Assembly: GCF_022807995.1 (NCBI RefSeq)
Contig: NZ_CP094351.1
Coordinates: 4,511,501-4,575,500, forward strand
DNA length: 64,000 nucleotides
Reading direction: 5' to 3'
Origin: Pseudomonas orientalis
GTDB lineage: Bacteria > Pseudomonadota > Gammaproteobacteria > Pseudomonadales > Pseudomonadaceae
A program made the position numbers and the translations under genes. The number at the start of each line of letters is the position of its first letter. Within the stretch, counting starts at the first letter, position 1. This document shows positions 49,741-60,592 of the stretch, piece by piece. A model generated the notes under the pieces. That model worked only from the letters and a program-made list of their open reading frames with translations. It was not told the DNA's origin and made no database searches.

Positions 49741-51042
49741 TCAGTTCAGGTAAGGGGACCAGGATGGTTCTCTGACTTCGCCTTGTGCGGTAGGAAGCGG
49801 GAGCCTTACGCGTCCGTTGATGGACACGAGCATCAAGACTCCCCGGCCCTGCTGGCGGGTGGCGTAGATTACCATGGTGCCGTTGGGCGCAACAGTGGCT
49901 GACTCATCTAGGTTGGTATCTGTAAGGATTTTTACGGTTCCGCGCTGCAAATCCTGGGCCGCAACCCGGAAATTAGTGAAACCATCCTGACGGTGAATCA
50001 TTACCAACGTCTTTTCATCGGCCGAAAGCTTGGGGTTGGCGTTGTAGTTACCGATAAAGGTCACGCGTTCCGCGCCACCACCGCCTACGCTCGCCTTGTA
50101 GATCTGTGGCTTGCCGCCGCGGTCGGAGGTGAAGTAGATGGTCGAGCCATCCTTGCCCCAGAACGGTTCGGTGTTGATGCCAGGACCACTGGTCACCCGA
50201 GTGAGTTGGCGCGAAGCCATGTTCATCACGTAGATGTCCGGGTTGCCGTCCTTGGACAGTACGAATGCCAGGCGCGAACCATCCGGCGACCAGGCTGGCG
50301 CACCGTTGAGGCCTTCGAAGTTGGTGATCTGCTCACGACGGCCGGTATCGATGTGCTGGACGAAGATACGTGGACGCTTTTGTTCGAACGACACATAGGC
50401 AATACGCTTGCCGTCCGGCGCAAAACGCGGCGACAGGATCGGCTCGCGCGATTGCAGCAGAGTTACCGCGCGTGCACCGTCGTAGTCGGAGCGCTGAAGG
50501 GTATAGCGGGTGTTGTCTACGGAGAAACGCTCAGCGGTGACGTACAGCATGCGTGTGGAGAACGCACCCTTGATACCGGTGAGTTTTTCAAACGACTGGT
50601 CCGAAATGTAGTGGGCCATGTCACGCAGTTGTTCAGCGGTGCCGGAGACATTGCCGGTCAGGACCTGCTGCTCGGTCGCCACGTTGAACAGGGTGTAGGT
50701 GATTTGCAGGCGACCGCCGGCCGGCGTGATGTTGCCGACCATCAGGTACTGCGCGCCTACCGCCTTCCAGTCACGGAACACAACTTCGCTGGCCTGGTTG
50801 GGCTGGCTGATCATGTTGCCTTTTGGAATCGGTGCGTAGTAGCCGGAGTTGCGCAGGTCGTCGCTGACGATCTGGGCCATGTCGTCCGGCAGCACGCTGC
50901 CGCCCTGCCAGCCGAACGGCACTACCGCGATCGGGGTAGCCCGGTCGCTGCCACTGGTAACCAGGATGTTTTTTTCATCCGCCGCCGCTATCCCTGCCAT
51001 GCAGCAAATAACGACAAGCATTCCTCGAAGAAGGTTTCTCAC
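49741..51042 (-). CDS. tolB: Tol-Pal periplasmic protein TolB
   Basis: 433 residues from GTG 51042 (GAGGATCTAGCCTT upstream), overlapping the tolA stop by 4 bases. Signal peptide to about residue 21 (ICCMAGIAAA). The N-terminal domain binds TolA and the C-terminal six-bladed propeller has repeated SPD/WSPDG-type blades (GAPAWSPDGSRLAFVLSKDG, TEPFWGKDGSTIYFTSDRGG). It shuttles between Pal and the inner-membrane TolA complex. Confidence 0.96.
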   Translation of the reverse strand: MRNLLRGMLVVICCMAGIAAADEKNILVTSGSDRATPIAVVPFGWQGGSVLPDDMAQIVSDDLRNSGYYAPIPKGNMISQPNQASEVVFRDWKAVGAQYLMVGNITPAGGRLQITYTLFNVATEQQVLTGNVSGTAEQLRDMAHYISDQSFEKLTGIKGAFSTRMLYVTAERFSVDNTRYTLQRSDYDGARAVTLLQSREPILSPRFAPDGKRIAYVSFEQKRPRIFVQHIDTGRREQITNFEGLNGAPAWSPDGSRLAFVLSKDGNPDIYVMNMASRQLTRVTSGPGINTEPFWGKDGSTIYFTSDRGGKPQIYKASVGGGGAERVTFIGNYNANPKLSADEKTLVMIHRQDGFTNFRVAAQDLQRGTVKILTDTNLDESATVAPNGTMVIYATRQQGRGVLMLVSINGRVRLPLPTAQGEVREPSWSPYLN

Positions 51043-52112
51043 AAGGCTAGATCCTCAGGTGTGAATGTCATCTTGAATGAACGATAGGGAGCGAAGTCGC
51101 TTGGTTTCATTCCCTGCATCTCGGTCAACCGGCCAATATTCTTGACTGCGGCAACCGCCGAACTGTCGAACGAACCGTCACCACTGGACTTGGCCACGCT
51201 GACCGAAGTCACCGTGCCGTCCGGCAACATGCCGATCTGCAGCACTACTGTCATGCCTTTACGTGCCGAAGGTGGACGTGTCCAGCCTTCCGCTGCCCGC
51301 GCCCGAATCAGGTCGTCGAAACTGCCCGCGACTTCATCACCACGTTCATCGGCCAAGGCTTGCTGACGCTGGGGCGTGTCGGAAAGCAAATCTGCCAGGG
51401 CCTGGGCCTTTTTCTCTTCGGCGGACTTGCGGGCTGCTTCCTGGGCCTTCTTCTTGGAGGCGTCGGCGGCAGCTTTCTTCTTCGCGTCGTCGGCGACTTT
51501 CTTCTTCGCCTCGTCTGCTTCAGCTTTTTTCTTGGCGTCTTCGGCGGCTTTCTTCTTCGCGTCTTCGACGATCTTTTTCTTGGCTTCCTCAGCGGCCTTT
51601 TTCTTGGCCTCTTCTTCGGCAGCTTTCTTGGCTTCTTCTTCGGACTTCTTCTTGGCTATATCAGCCAATTGTTTCTCTTCGGCCTTTTTAGCTTCGGCGG
51701 CTTTCTCGGACTTCTTGGCTTCATCAGCCTTTTTCGCCTCGTCGGCTTTCTTCGCTTCGTCAGCCTTTTTCGATTCCTCGGCCTTTTGAGCCGCCTCTTC
51801 TTTCTTTTGTTCCGCAGCAGCCTTCACCGCTTCCTGCTCGACCTTCTTCTGTTCCATCTGCTCGACTTCGGTCTGGCGCGCAGCCGACTTCTGGGCCTCA
51901 CCCGCAATCTTCTGATTGGTCTGGGTGGTGGCCTGACTTTTCGATTTCAGCTGATACAGGGTCGCCTGCACGATCGGCTTGGCTGGCGGCAGGTCCGGGG
52001 TCATGGCAAAGCTGACGAACAGCATGCCGAACACCAGGACGTGCAGGGCAATTGCCCACACGCCAGGCCAGAAGTAGCTTTCCGAGGCGGACGGCTCTCG
52101 CTGTTGCTGCAT
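51039..52112 (-). CDS. tolA: TolA
   Basis: 357 residues. One N-terminal transmembrane helix (VWAIALHVLVFGMLFVSFAM, about 18-38), then a long helical domain II rich in K, A and E (about 60-250) with tandem KKADEA units, then the globular C-terminal domain III (RKGMTVVLQIGMLPDGTVTS, DFAPYRSFKMTF). It spans the periplasm and transmits proton-motive force from TolQR to Pal/TolB. Its ATG shares one base with the tolR stop (TGATG). Confidence 0.96.
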   Translation of the reverse strand: MQQQREPSASESYFWPGVWAIALHVLVFGMLFVSFAMTPDLPPAKPIVQATLYQLKSKSQATTQTNQKIAGEAQKSAARQTEVEQMEQKKVEQEAVKAAAEQKKEEAAQKAEESKKADEAKKADEAKKADEAKKSEKAAEAKKAEEKQLADIAKKKSEEEAKKAAEEEAKKKAAEEAKKKIVEDAKKKAAEDAKKKAEADEAKKKVADDAKKKAAADASKKKAQEAARKSAEEKKAQALADLLSDTPQRQQALADERGDEVAGSFDDLIRARAAEGWTRPPSARKGMTVVLQIGMLPDGTVTSVSVAKSSGDGSFDSSAVAAVKNIGRLTEMQGMKPSDFAPYRSFKMTFTPEDLAL

Positions 52113-52573
52113 CAGGGCGCCTCGGTAATCAAGCCAACGTTACCGACGCCGGCCTTCTGCAGCCCGCCCATGGCGCCCATGACGGAGCCATAGTCGACCG
52201 ACTTGTCACCGCGAATGAACACTTGGGTGTGCTTGCCGCCTTCATTGCCGGAGCGAATGATCTTGGTCACGGCATCCGTCATCGCCGGCAAGGTCAGGGC
52301 CTTGTCCTGCTGCTTCTGCGTGTCGACTTCGCTGCCAAGGTTCCAATAGTAGGTCTTGTCAGCCTTGATCGAAATGGTCAGGACCTGAGTGTTGTTGTCC
52401 TGCGGCAAGGCTTCACTGGAAACCTTGGGCAGATCAACCTTCACGCCCTGGTTGAGCATCGGCGCGGTCACCATGAAGATCACCAGCAGCACCAGCATCA
52501 CGTCGATGTAGGGCACTACGTTCATCTCGGCGACCGGCTTGCGCTTTTTGCGAGCTCGAGCGATTAAAGCCAT
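52112..52573 (-). CDS. tolR: TolR
   Basis: 153 residues, ExbD/TolR family. A single transmembrane helix (YIDVMLVLLVIFMVTAPML) with the ion-pathway aspartate in VVPYIDVMLVLL, followed by a periplasmic domain (QVFIRGDKSVDYGSVMGAMG). Together with TolQ it forms the proton-driven motor of the Tol system. It starts 15 bases after tolQ. Confidence 0.96.
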   Translation of the reverse strand: MALIARARKKRKPVAEMNVVPYIDVMLVLLVIFMVTAPMLNQGVKVDLPKVSSEALPQDNNTQVLTISIKADKTYYWNLGSEVDTQKQQDKALTLPAMTDAVTKIIRSGNEGGKHTQVFIRGDKSVDYGSVMGAMGGLQKAGVGNVGLITEAP

Positions 52574-52587
52574 TGGGAATTACCTGC

Positions 52588-53283
52588 TTATTCTTCGCTG
52601 GTGTGCACTTTACGGTGCAGGATCGCCTGGAATTCATCGGCGAAGGTGTAGTAACGGCCGATCAAGGTTTCGCTGGTGGCGGCAAAACGGTTGTAGGCGA
52701 TTACTGCGGGGATAGCGGCGAACAGGCCGATCGCGGTGGCGATCAGGGCTTCGGCAATGCCCGGGGCCACGGTGGCCAGGGTCGCCTGCTGGGCCTGGGC
52801 CAGACCACGGAAGGAGTTCATGATGCCCCATACGGTACCGAACAGACCGATGTACGGGCTGACGGAACCGACGGTCGCCAGAAACGGCAGGCTCTGCTCC
52901 AGTTTCTCTTCTTCGCGGGAAATGGCCACGCGCATGGCTCGAGCCACGCCTTCCATCACGGCCTCCGGGTCAACGCCCGGCTGCTGGCGCAGGCGTGAGA
53001 ACTCCTTGAAGCCGGCGCGGAAGATTTGCTCGACGCCCGAATCCGGGTCCGGATTGCTGCCGGCCTGGCGATACAGCTTGGACAGGTCGATACCCGACCA
53101 GAAGCGCTCCTCGAAGCTCTCCAGGGCGCGTCGACCGGCACGCAGCAGGTTGCTGCGCTGAAAGATCATGACCCAAGAGGTAACCGATGCGGCTACCAGG
53201 GTCAGCATGACCAGTTGCACCACGACACTGGCATTACTGACCAGGCTCCACATCGAGGAATGGTCGACGACGGTAGGTTCCAC
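52588..53283 (-). CDS. tolQ: TolQ
   Basis: 231 residues from GTG 53283 (GGAGATTTAGC upstream), one base after the ybgC stop. Three transmembrane helices; the MotA/ExbB-type core is PFLATVGSVSPYIGLFGTVW, GIAEALIATAIGLFAAIPAV. It forms the pentameric stator of the Tol motor around TolR. Confidence 0.96.
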   Translation of the reverse strand: MEPTVVDHSSMWSLVSNASVVVQLVMLTLVAASVTSWVMIFQRSNLLRAGRRALESFEERFWSGIDLSKLYRQAGSNPDPDSGVEQIFRAGFKEFSRLRQQPGVDPEAVMEGVARAMRVAISREEEKLEQSLPFLATVGSVSPYIGLFGTVWGIMNSFRGLAQAQQATLATVAPGIAEALIATAIGLFAAIPAVIAYNRFAATSETLIGRYYTFADEFQAILHRKVHTSEE

Positions 53284-53284
53284 G

Positions 53285-53740
53285 CTAAATCTCCTGCTTT
53301 GATTGTTTACCTGCGCCGCTCACGGCAGCAAAGGCCGCACGTAGAGTTTCGGGAATGGCCCGAGGTTTCAAACTGTTGGTGCGTACACACGCCACCAGGA
53401 ACTGCCCCTCACAGAGCAGCGTTGCATCCGTAGCCCGCCTGACCTGCTGCTTGAATCGCAGGCTGGCACGGTTCAATTCGATGACTTCGGCGCTGACCAG
53501 CAATTCATCGTCCAGTCGCGCCGGTGCGTGGTAACGCGCCTCGCTGGAATGCACGACGAATAACAGGTCCTCCCCTGCCAGCGTGGATTGGGCAAAGCCC
53601 AGCTCCCGTAGCCGCTCGGTTCGAGCCCGCTCCATGAATTTCAGGTAATTGACGTAATAAACGATGCCGCCGGCATCAGTGTCCTCGTAATAAACGCGAC
53701 AGCGATGTGCGAACGACTGATCCCCGTTTTGCGCGCGCAT
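53285..53740 (-). CDS. ybgC: Tol-Pal-associated acyl-CoA thioesterase YbgC
   Basis: 151 residues, hot-dog fold of the 4-hydroxybenzoyl-CoA thioesterase type, with the active-site YYEDTDAGGIVYYVNYLKFM segment (catalytic Asp in EDTDAGG). It hydrolyses short acyl-CoA or acyl-ACP and is the first gene of the tol-pal operon in most gammaproteobacteria. A REP pair and the ruvB end lie upstream. Confidence 0.94.
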   Translation of the reverse strand: MRAQNGDQSFAHRCRVYYEDTDAGGIVYYVNYLKFMERARTERLRELGFAQSTLAGEDLLFVVHSSEARYHAPARLDDELLVSAEVIELNRASLRFKQQVRRATDATLLCEGQFLVACVRTNSLKPRAIPETLRAAFAAVSGAGKQSKQEI

Positions 53741-53882
53741 ACTCTAGTGCTTACTCCTCAGGTTGCCAATCCGGCTGGACAACTGTTTTTGCATTCCTGA
53801 CACTTTCTTCAGTGACAAATGACGACGCCAGACACTGGGACAGCACAAAGCCCGGATAAATCACCCCACATCGCAAATACCC

Positions 53883-53982
53883 TGTAGGAGCGAGCTTGCT
53901 CGCGAAAAACCTGAGCACGCCGCGTATAACCAGGCATACCGCGTTATCGTTGACGTTTTTCGCGAGCAAGCTCGCTCCTACA
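53883..53982. repeat. REP pair, family B
   Basis: TGTAGGAGCGAGCTTGCTCG and its reverse complement at the right end, joined by about 55 bases including GCGTTATCGTTGACGTTTTT, which is shared with the copy at 13611. Between ruvB and ybgC. Confidence 0.9.
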
Positions 53983-53988
53983 AATTTT

Positions 53989-55047
53989 TTAATCGTCTAC
54001 CGCATCAAGGAATTCGTCTACCGCGGGCATCTCTCCCAATCGTGACGGAATGTTTAGCCCAAAGTGCAGATAGGCATGGCGCGTCACCACCCTGCCCCGT
54101 GGCGTGCGCATGATATAGCCCTGCTGGATCAGGTACGGCTCCAGCACGTCCTCGATGGTGTGACGCTCTTCGCTGATGGCAGCCGCGAGGCTGTCCACGC
54201 CCACCGGGCCGCCGTCGAACTTCTCGATCATGGTCAGGAGCAGGCGCCGGTCCTGATGATCGAAGCCATGTTCGTCCACATCCAGCAGGTTCAAGGCCAG
54301 GTCCGCGACCGCCTTGGTGATATGCCCCTTGGCCCGCACCTCGGCAAAATCGCGCACACGGCGCAGCAAGCGGTTGGCGATCCGGGGTGTACCGCGGGCG
54401 CGCCGGGCGATTTCGAATTCGCCTTCCGGGTCCAGCGGCAGGCCGAGGATGTTCGCCGAACGGCTGACGATGGTCGCAAGGTCTGCCGTGCTATAGAACT
54501 CCAGACGTTGAACAATGCCGAAACGGTCTCGCAACGGGTTGGTCAGCATGCCCGCGCGGGTCGTGGCCCCCACCAGCGTGAACGGCGGCAGGTCAAGCTT
54601 GATCGAGCGGGCCGCCGGGCCTTCGCCGATCATGATGTCGAGCTGGAAGTCCTCCATCGCCGGGTACAGCACTTCCTCGACGATGGGCGACAGCCGGTGG
54701 ATCTCGTCGATAAACAGCACGTCGTGAGGCTCAAGATTGGTCAACAGCGCGGCCAGGTCGCCAGGGCGCTCCAGCACCGGACCGGACGTGGACTTGATCG
54801 ACACGCCCATTTCCTGGGCGATGATGTTGGCCAGGGTGGTCTTGCCCAGGCCCGGCGGGCCGAAGATCAGCGTGTGATCCAGCGACTCGCTGCGCCCGCG
54901 TGCCGCCTGGATGAACAGCTCCATCTGCTCGCGCACAGTGGGCTGGCCGATATAGTCGGCCAGGCTCAGGGGGCGGATGGCGCGGTCCTGGACTTCTTCA
55001 CGGTCGCGCGGGCCGGTGGCCGCGATCAGACGATCAGCTTCTATCAC
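53989..55047 (-). CDS. ruvB: Holliday junction branch-migration helicase RuvB
   Basis: 352 residues from GTG 55047, directly abutting the ruvA stop. Walker A FGPPGLGKTTLANIIA, Walker B VLFIDEIHRL, sensor 1 GATTRAGMLTNPLRDRFG, and a C-terminal winged helix (GYIMRTPRGRVVTRHAYLHF). As a hexamer it drives branch migration with RuvA. Confidence 0.97.
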   Translation of the reverse strand: MIEADRLIAATGPRDREEVQDRAIRPLSLADYIGQPTVREQMELFIQAARGRSESLDHTLIFGPPGLGKTTLANIIAQEMGVSIKSTSGPVLERPGDLAALLTNLEPHDVLFIDEIHRLSPIVEEVLYPAMEDFQLDIMIGEGPAARSIKLDLPPFTLVGATTRAGMLTNPLRDRFGIVQRLEFYSTADLATIVSRSANILGLPLDPEGEFEIARRARGTPRIANRLLRRVRDFAEVRAKGHITKAVADLALNLLDVDEHGFDHQDRRLLLTMIEKFDGGPVGVDSLAAAISEERHTIEDVLEPYLIQQGYIMRTPRGRVVTRHAYLHFGLNIPSRLGEMPAVDEFLDAVDD

Positions 55048-55659
55048 TTAAATCATTCCCTTCAGGGCTCGGCGGATCATGTCTTCGCTGCTCAGGTTCT
55101 TGTCCTTGATGGCCGATACCGCCTTGCTGGCCTCCTGCGGCTTGTAGCCCAGGGAGATCAACGCACTGACCGCATCGCTTTCGGCACTGGCGACCTGGCC
55201 GGCCGGCATATCCGGCTGGTTCGGCACCAGGGCGAACATGCTCGGCACCACTTCCCAGGCCTTGAAACGGTCCTTGAGCTCCACCAGCAGGCGCTCGGCG
55301 GTTTTCTTGCCCACACCCGGCACCTTGGTCAGGGCGGAGGTGTCCTGGGCAGAAACGGCGCGTACCAGTTCATCCACTTCCAGGCTCGACATCAACGCCA
55401 GGGCCAGCTTGGGCCCGACGCCATTGAGGCGAATCAGCTCGCGGAAAAAGTCGCGGTCGCGCTTGCCGATGAAACCATAGAGCAGTTGCGCGTCTTCGCG
55501 CACCACTAAATGCGTGTGCAGAGTTATCGGCTCGCCGACCGACGGCAAGCGGTACAAGGTGGTCATGGGCACTTCAAGCTCATAACCCAATCCATTCACA
55601 TCCAGAATCAGGTGCGGCGGCTGTTTCTCAGCCAGGGTGCCGCGCAAGCGTCCAATCAC
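55048..55659 (-). CDS. ruvA: Holliday junction DNA-binding protein RuvA
   Basis: 203 residues. OB-fold domain I (MIGRLRGTLAEKQPPHLILD), helix-hairpin-helix domain II (LIRLNGVGPKLALALMS, LTKVPGVGKKTAERLLVELK) and domain III, which contacts RuvB (DAVSALISLGYKPQEASKAV). It recognises four-way junctions as a tetramer. It starts 69 bases after ruvC and ends at the ruvB start. Confidence 0.97.
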   Translation of the reverse strand: MIGRLRGTLAEKQPPHLILDVNGLGYELEVPMTTLYRLPSVGEPITLHTHLVVREDAQLLYGFIGKRDRDFFRELIRLNGVGPKLALALMSSLEVDELVRAVSAQDTSALTKVPGVGKKTAERLLVELKDRFKAWEVVPSMFALVPNQPDMPAGQVASAESDAVSALISLGYKPQEASKAVSAIKDKNLSSEDMIRRALKGMI

Positions 55660-55727
55660 GGTTCAGATCCTTAAAGCTTGGGGGTCAGAACTGGGCCTGA
55701 CCGGAAATAACGATTGCGCAGATGCTA

Positions 55728-56252
55728 TCAGAGACGCAGGCGTCCGCCACGACTGCGTGCCGCGCCCAGACCATGAGGCAGCAGGCTGGAGCGGGTGTGG
55801 GCGTGGCAAATGGCAATGGCCAGGGCGTCGGAGGCATCGATCTGGGGTTTGGAGGTGAGCTTGAGCATGTGCATGACCATCATTTGCACCTGTTCCTTAT
55901 TCGCCCCGCCCGTACCGACCACGGCCTGCTTGACTTGGGTCGCGGTGTATTCGGCGATCTCCATGCCCTCCTCGGCCCCCGCCACAATCGCAGCGCCACG
56001 CGCCTGGCCGAGTTTCAACGCCGAGTCGGCATTCTTGGCCATGAAGACTTTTTCGATGCCCATGGTCACCGGGCCGTAGGTCTGAATGACTTCACGCACG
56101 CCGCGATAGACGATCTGCAGGCGTTCGGCCAACTCCCCCGCGCCGGTGCGGATGCAGCCCGAGGCGACGTAGACACAGCCGCGCGGGGTCTGTTGCACCA
56201 CGCCAAAACCGGTGATGCGCGAACCGGGGTCGATACCTAGGATTAAAGTCAT
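55728..56252 (-). CDS. ruvC: Holliday junction resolvase RuvC
   Basis: 174 residues. The acidic active site is visible: D8 (MTLILGIDPGSRITGFG), E67 (TMGIEKVFMAKNADSA), D139 and D142 (PQIDASDALAIAICHAH). It cuts Holliday junctions symmetrically. It is the first gene of ruvCAB. A nested REPIN separates it from the upstream yebC-family gene. Confidence 0.97.
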   Translation of the reverse strand: MTLILGIDPGSRITGFGVVQQTPRGCVYVASGCIRTGAGELAERLQIVYRGVREVIQTYGPVTMGIEKVFMAKNADSALKLGQARGAAIVAGAEEGMEIAEYTATQVKQAVVGTGGANKEQVQMMVMHMLKLTSKPQIDASDALAIAICHAHTRSSLLPHGLGAARSRGGRLRL

Positions 56253-56300
56253 AACGCCTGCGGGTTGGATAAATACATTTTTCGATACATAGAGAACTCA

Positions 56301-56424
56301 ATGTGAGAGGGGGCTTGTGTGGGAGGGGGCTTGCCCCCGATTAGGGAGTGTCAGTAAGCATATTTGCTACTGACCCACCGCCATCGGGGGCAAACCCCCT
56401 CCCACACAAGCCCCCTCCCACATT
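56301..56424. repeat. Nested REPIN, family A
   Basis: A complete REPIN (inner arms from TGTGGGAGGGGGCTTGCCCC) is flanked on both sides by an extra half REP: ATGTGAGAGGGGGCTTG on the left and CAAGCCCCCTCCCACAT on the right. The outer halves are themselves complementary, so the whole 124 bases can fold into one long hairpin. Confidence 0.9.
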
Positions 56425-56440
56425 TTGACCTCATCGTTTT

Positions 56441-57187
56441 TTAGACTAGCTGTTCAGCCACGGACTCGGGGATGTCGGCGTTGGAATACACATTCTGCAC
56501 ATCATCCAGGTCTTCCAGCATGTCCAGCAGCTTCAGTACTTTCTGCGCACCGTCCAGGTCGAGTTCGGCACTCGTGGTCGGCAGCATCACGATTTCCGCA
56601 TCAGTACCGCTGAAACCGGCAGCCTCAAGAGCGTTGCGCACTGCGTAGAAGCTGGCAAACGAGGTGAACACGTCGATGGAGCCATCTTCGTTGGTCACCA
56701 CGTCGTCGGCGTCCGCCTCCATAGCGGCTTCCATCAGCGCGTCCTCGTCCGTGCCCGGTGCGAAGGTAATCTGCCCCTTGCGCTCGAACAGGTAGGCCAC
56801 CGAACCGTCGGTTCCCAGGTTGCCGCCGCACTTGCTGAACGCATGGCGCACCGCCGCGGCGGTACGGTTGCGGTTGTCGGTCATGCACTCGACCATCACC
56901 GCCACGCCGCCCGGGCCGTAGCCTTCGTAGGTCAATTCGACCATGTCATCCGTATCGGCGGCACCGGCCCCACGGGCGACGGCGCGGTCGATGATATCGC
57001 GGCTCATGTTGGCGCCGAGCGCCTTGTCCAGCGCCAGGCGCAGGCGCGGGTTGGAGCCCGGATCACCGCCACCCTGGCGGGCGGCGACGGTCAGTTCGCG
57101 GATCCACTTGGTGAAGATCTTGCCTTTCTTGGCATCCTGACGCTCTTTGCGGTGCTTGATGTTCGCCCACTTGGAATGGCCAGCCAT
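56441..57187 (-). CDS. pmpR: YebC/PmpR-family transcriptional/translational regulator
   Basis: 248 residues starting MAGHSKWANIKHRKERQDAK, the family hallmark. Three-domain fold with KIFTKWIRELTVAARQGGGD, YEGYGPGGVAVMVECMTDNR and VAYLFERKGQITFAPG. The P. aeruginosa homologue PmpR (PA0964) represses the PQS quorum-sensing regulator, and YebC proteins also relieve ribosome stalling. It lies between aspS and ruvC, as in P. aeruginosa. Confidence 0.93.
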   Translation of the reverse strand: MAGHSKWANIKHRKERQDAKKGKIFTKWIRELTVAARQGGGDPGSNPRLRLALDKALGANMSRDIIDRAVARGAGAADTDDMVELTYEGYGPGGVAVMVECMTDNRNRTAAAVRHAFSKCGGNLGTDGSVAYLFERKGQITFAPGTDEDALMEAAMEADADDVVTNEDGSIDVFTSFASFYAVRNALEAAGFSGTDAEIVMLPTTSAELDLDGAQKVLKLLDMLEDLDDVQNVYSNADIPESVAEQLV

Positions 57188-57256
57188 AACACAACTCCGA
57201 ATTCTCTAGAAACCTTATCAATCCCGCCCCCGGCGAGATTTCCCTCTTTCAAACGC

Positions 57257-57282
57257 AAAGGCGCATCCGAAGATGCGCCTTT
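57257..57282 (-). terminator. Hairpin with tetraloop between aspS and pmpR
   Basis: AAAGGCGCATC pairs with GATGCGCCTTT around a 4-base loop (CGAA on plus, TTCG on minus, the stable UUCG type). It follows aspS by 39 bases. Confidence 0.75.
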
Positions 57283-57321
57283 TGACTGCTTACAACCTTA
57301 TCGCGCTTTCACGCAGCAGCC

Positions 57322-59097
<1,776 letters not shown>

Positions 59098-59205
59098 GGT
59101 AGTGGTTTCACTTCTCGTAATTCGAAATTCGGTGGCAGGCCTGCCGCGTCACCGTACATTAAAGCAGGGGACGGATAATGCAGGAGCCTGCGCGTAGAGT
59201 TCAAC

Positions 59206-59427
59206 TCAGTCTGCTTTGTCGCCGCCCGCCAGGTTCTTCTTGGCGCCGGTCTTGAAATCGGTCTCGTACCAGCCGCTGCCGCTCAGGCGGAAGCCCGGCA
59301 TGGACAACATCTTTTTCAACTCAGGTGCCTGGCAGGCTGGGCAATCGACCAACGGCGCGGCGCTGATCTTCTGAATGGCTTCCAACTGATGACCACAGGA
59401 AGCACATTGATAGTCGTACATGGGCAT
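59206..59427 (-). CDS. FmdB-family zinc-ribbon protein
   Basis: 73 residues from ATG 59427 (MPMYDYQCASCGHQLEAIQK). Zinc ligands C8, C11, C29 and C32 (CASC...CPAC) and the typical ending FRLSGSGWYETDFKTGAKKN. The frame continues upstream to 59598 without family support. FmdB was named for a regulator of formamidase, but its general function is unknown. It lies upstream of aspS on the same strand, a conserved neighbour in many proteobacteria. Confidence 0.9.
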   Translation of the reverse strand: MPMYDYQCASCGHQLEAIQKISAAPLVDCPACQAPELKKMLSMPGFRLSGSGWYETDFKTGAKKNLAGGDKAD

Positions 59428-59598
59428 GGGGATGTCTCGGCGATCAGATCGTACTGCGCCACGCCCTGCCGTTGTGCATAAAGCCCGGCATGCGCAGCAA
59501 AGCGCGGGATTATATCTGGTAAATCGAGGCAGCGCAGCCGGCTTTCTGCCCGAGGCCCGGCCCGCCAGAAGGAAGGACCGGGCCCTGGAGCCATCCAC

Positions 59599-59937
59599 TC
59601 ACACCGGCCCGGACGCGCCAAGGCGATCTTTCAACAAGTGAACCACGCACACCACCCGCACCAGCCCGCTGAAGTTTTTCACGCCGCCATAACGCAAATG
59701 TACTTCGCGATCGACATAGGACAACAGCGCACTGACCGAGCAGGTGTTGATCCTGGCTATTTCCGTGAGGATATTCCAATAGATCTGTTCAAGCCGCAGG
59801 CACGTGGAAAACCCATTGAGGCGCACCGACCGGGATAAGGGTTTGGCCAGCCCCATGTCGAACCCTTTCGCGAAGGGGTCGACCTTTATCTTGTGAAAAC
59901 CAGCGGTTTCCACGCCCTTACCCACTCCACATGACAT
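59599..59937 (-). CDS. Ribbon-helix-helix domain protein
   Basis: 112 residues from ATG 59937; an internal start near residue 28 (MGLAKPLSRSVRLNGFST) is possible. The segment SRSVRLNGFSTCLRLEQIYW followed by NILTEIARINTCSVSALLSY fits the RHH_4 type DNA-binding domain (strand then two helices), and a further conserved part LRYGGVKNFSGLVRVVCVVH follows. It is a likely DNA-binding protein with unknown target, encoded between dps and fmdB. Confidence 0.75.
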   Translation of the reverse strand: MSCGVGKGVETAGFHKIKVDPFAKGFDMGLAKPLSRSVRLNGFSTCLRLEQIYWNILTEIARINTCSVSALLSYVDREVHLRYGGVKNFSGLVRVVCVVHLLKDRLGASGPV

Positions 59938-60118
59938 ACACCTGACACTCCCTTGCCAAACAGCAGTCCATGGGTTTCTCCCATTGGACGGTAGGCCTAT
60001 AAAACAGCAGGAAGCGACGAGCAGCCAGAAGACGCGGGAGCTGGGCGTCGTAGGACAACGCCAGCAAGCGCAGGGAAACCAGCGAGTGGCGCCCTGCAGA
60101 CGCCACCCGGTTCAACGA

Positions 60119-60592
60119 TTACTGGTTTTCGAGCAACGAGCGCAGCATCCAGGCGGTTTTTTCGTGCACTTGCATACGCTGGGTCAACAGGTCCGCCGTC
60201 GGCTCATCGCTGACTTTGTCGAGCAGTGGGAAAATGCCACGCGCGGTACGAGTGACGGCCTCTTGGCCGGCCACCAGTTGCTTGATCATCTCTTCAGCGC
60301 TCGGCACGCCCTCTTCTTCCTTGATCGAAGACAGACGGGCGTAGATCGAGTAGGCACCCGGCGCCGGGAAGCCCAGGGCACGGATACGCTCGGCAATGGA
60401 ATCCACCGCCAGCGCCAGTTCGTTGTACTGCTCCTCGAACATCAGGTGCAGCGTACGAAACATGGGACCCGTGACGTTCCAATGGAAGTTGTGGGTCTTC
60501 AGATACAGTACGTAGGTATCGGACAGCAGCCGTGAAAGTCCGTCGACGATGGACTTACGGTCTTCTTCACTGATACCAATATCGATTGCCAT
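60119..60592 (-). CDS. dps: Dps-like ferritin family DNA-protection protein
   Basis: 157 residues from ATG 60592 (AAGGGGAAAAAC upstream). The ferroxidase-site motif is KTHNFHWNVTGPMFRTLHLM with downstream MFEEQYNELALAVDSIAERI, where H, D and E residues bind iron at the dimer interface. It stores iron and protects DNA in starvation and peroxide stress. PA0962 has the same neighbours. The upstream 429-bp spacer is shared with the cold-shock fusion gene. Confidence 0.93.
   Translation of the reverse strand: MAIDIGISEEDRKSIVDGLSRLLSDTYVLYLKTHNFHWNVTGPMFRTLHLMFEEQYNELALAVDSIAERIRALGFPAPGAYSIYARLSSIKEEEGVPSAEEMIKQLVAGQEAVTRTARGIFPLLDKVSDEPTADLLTQRMQVHEKTAWMLRSLLENQ

Noticed and set aside
6311..56424. 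CRISPR array
   Set aside because: The recurrent GC-rich palindromes are dispersed REP pairs in different intergenic regions with no regular spacing or unique spacers, and no cas genes are present.
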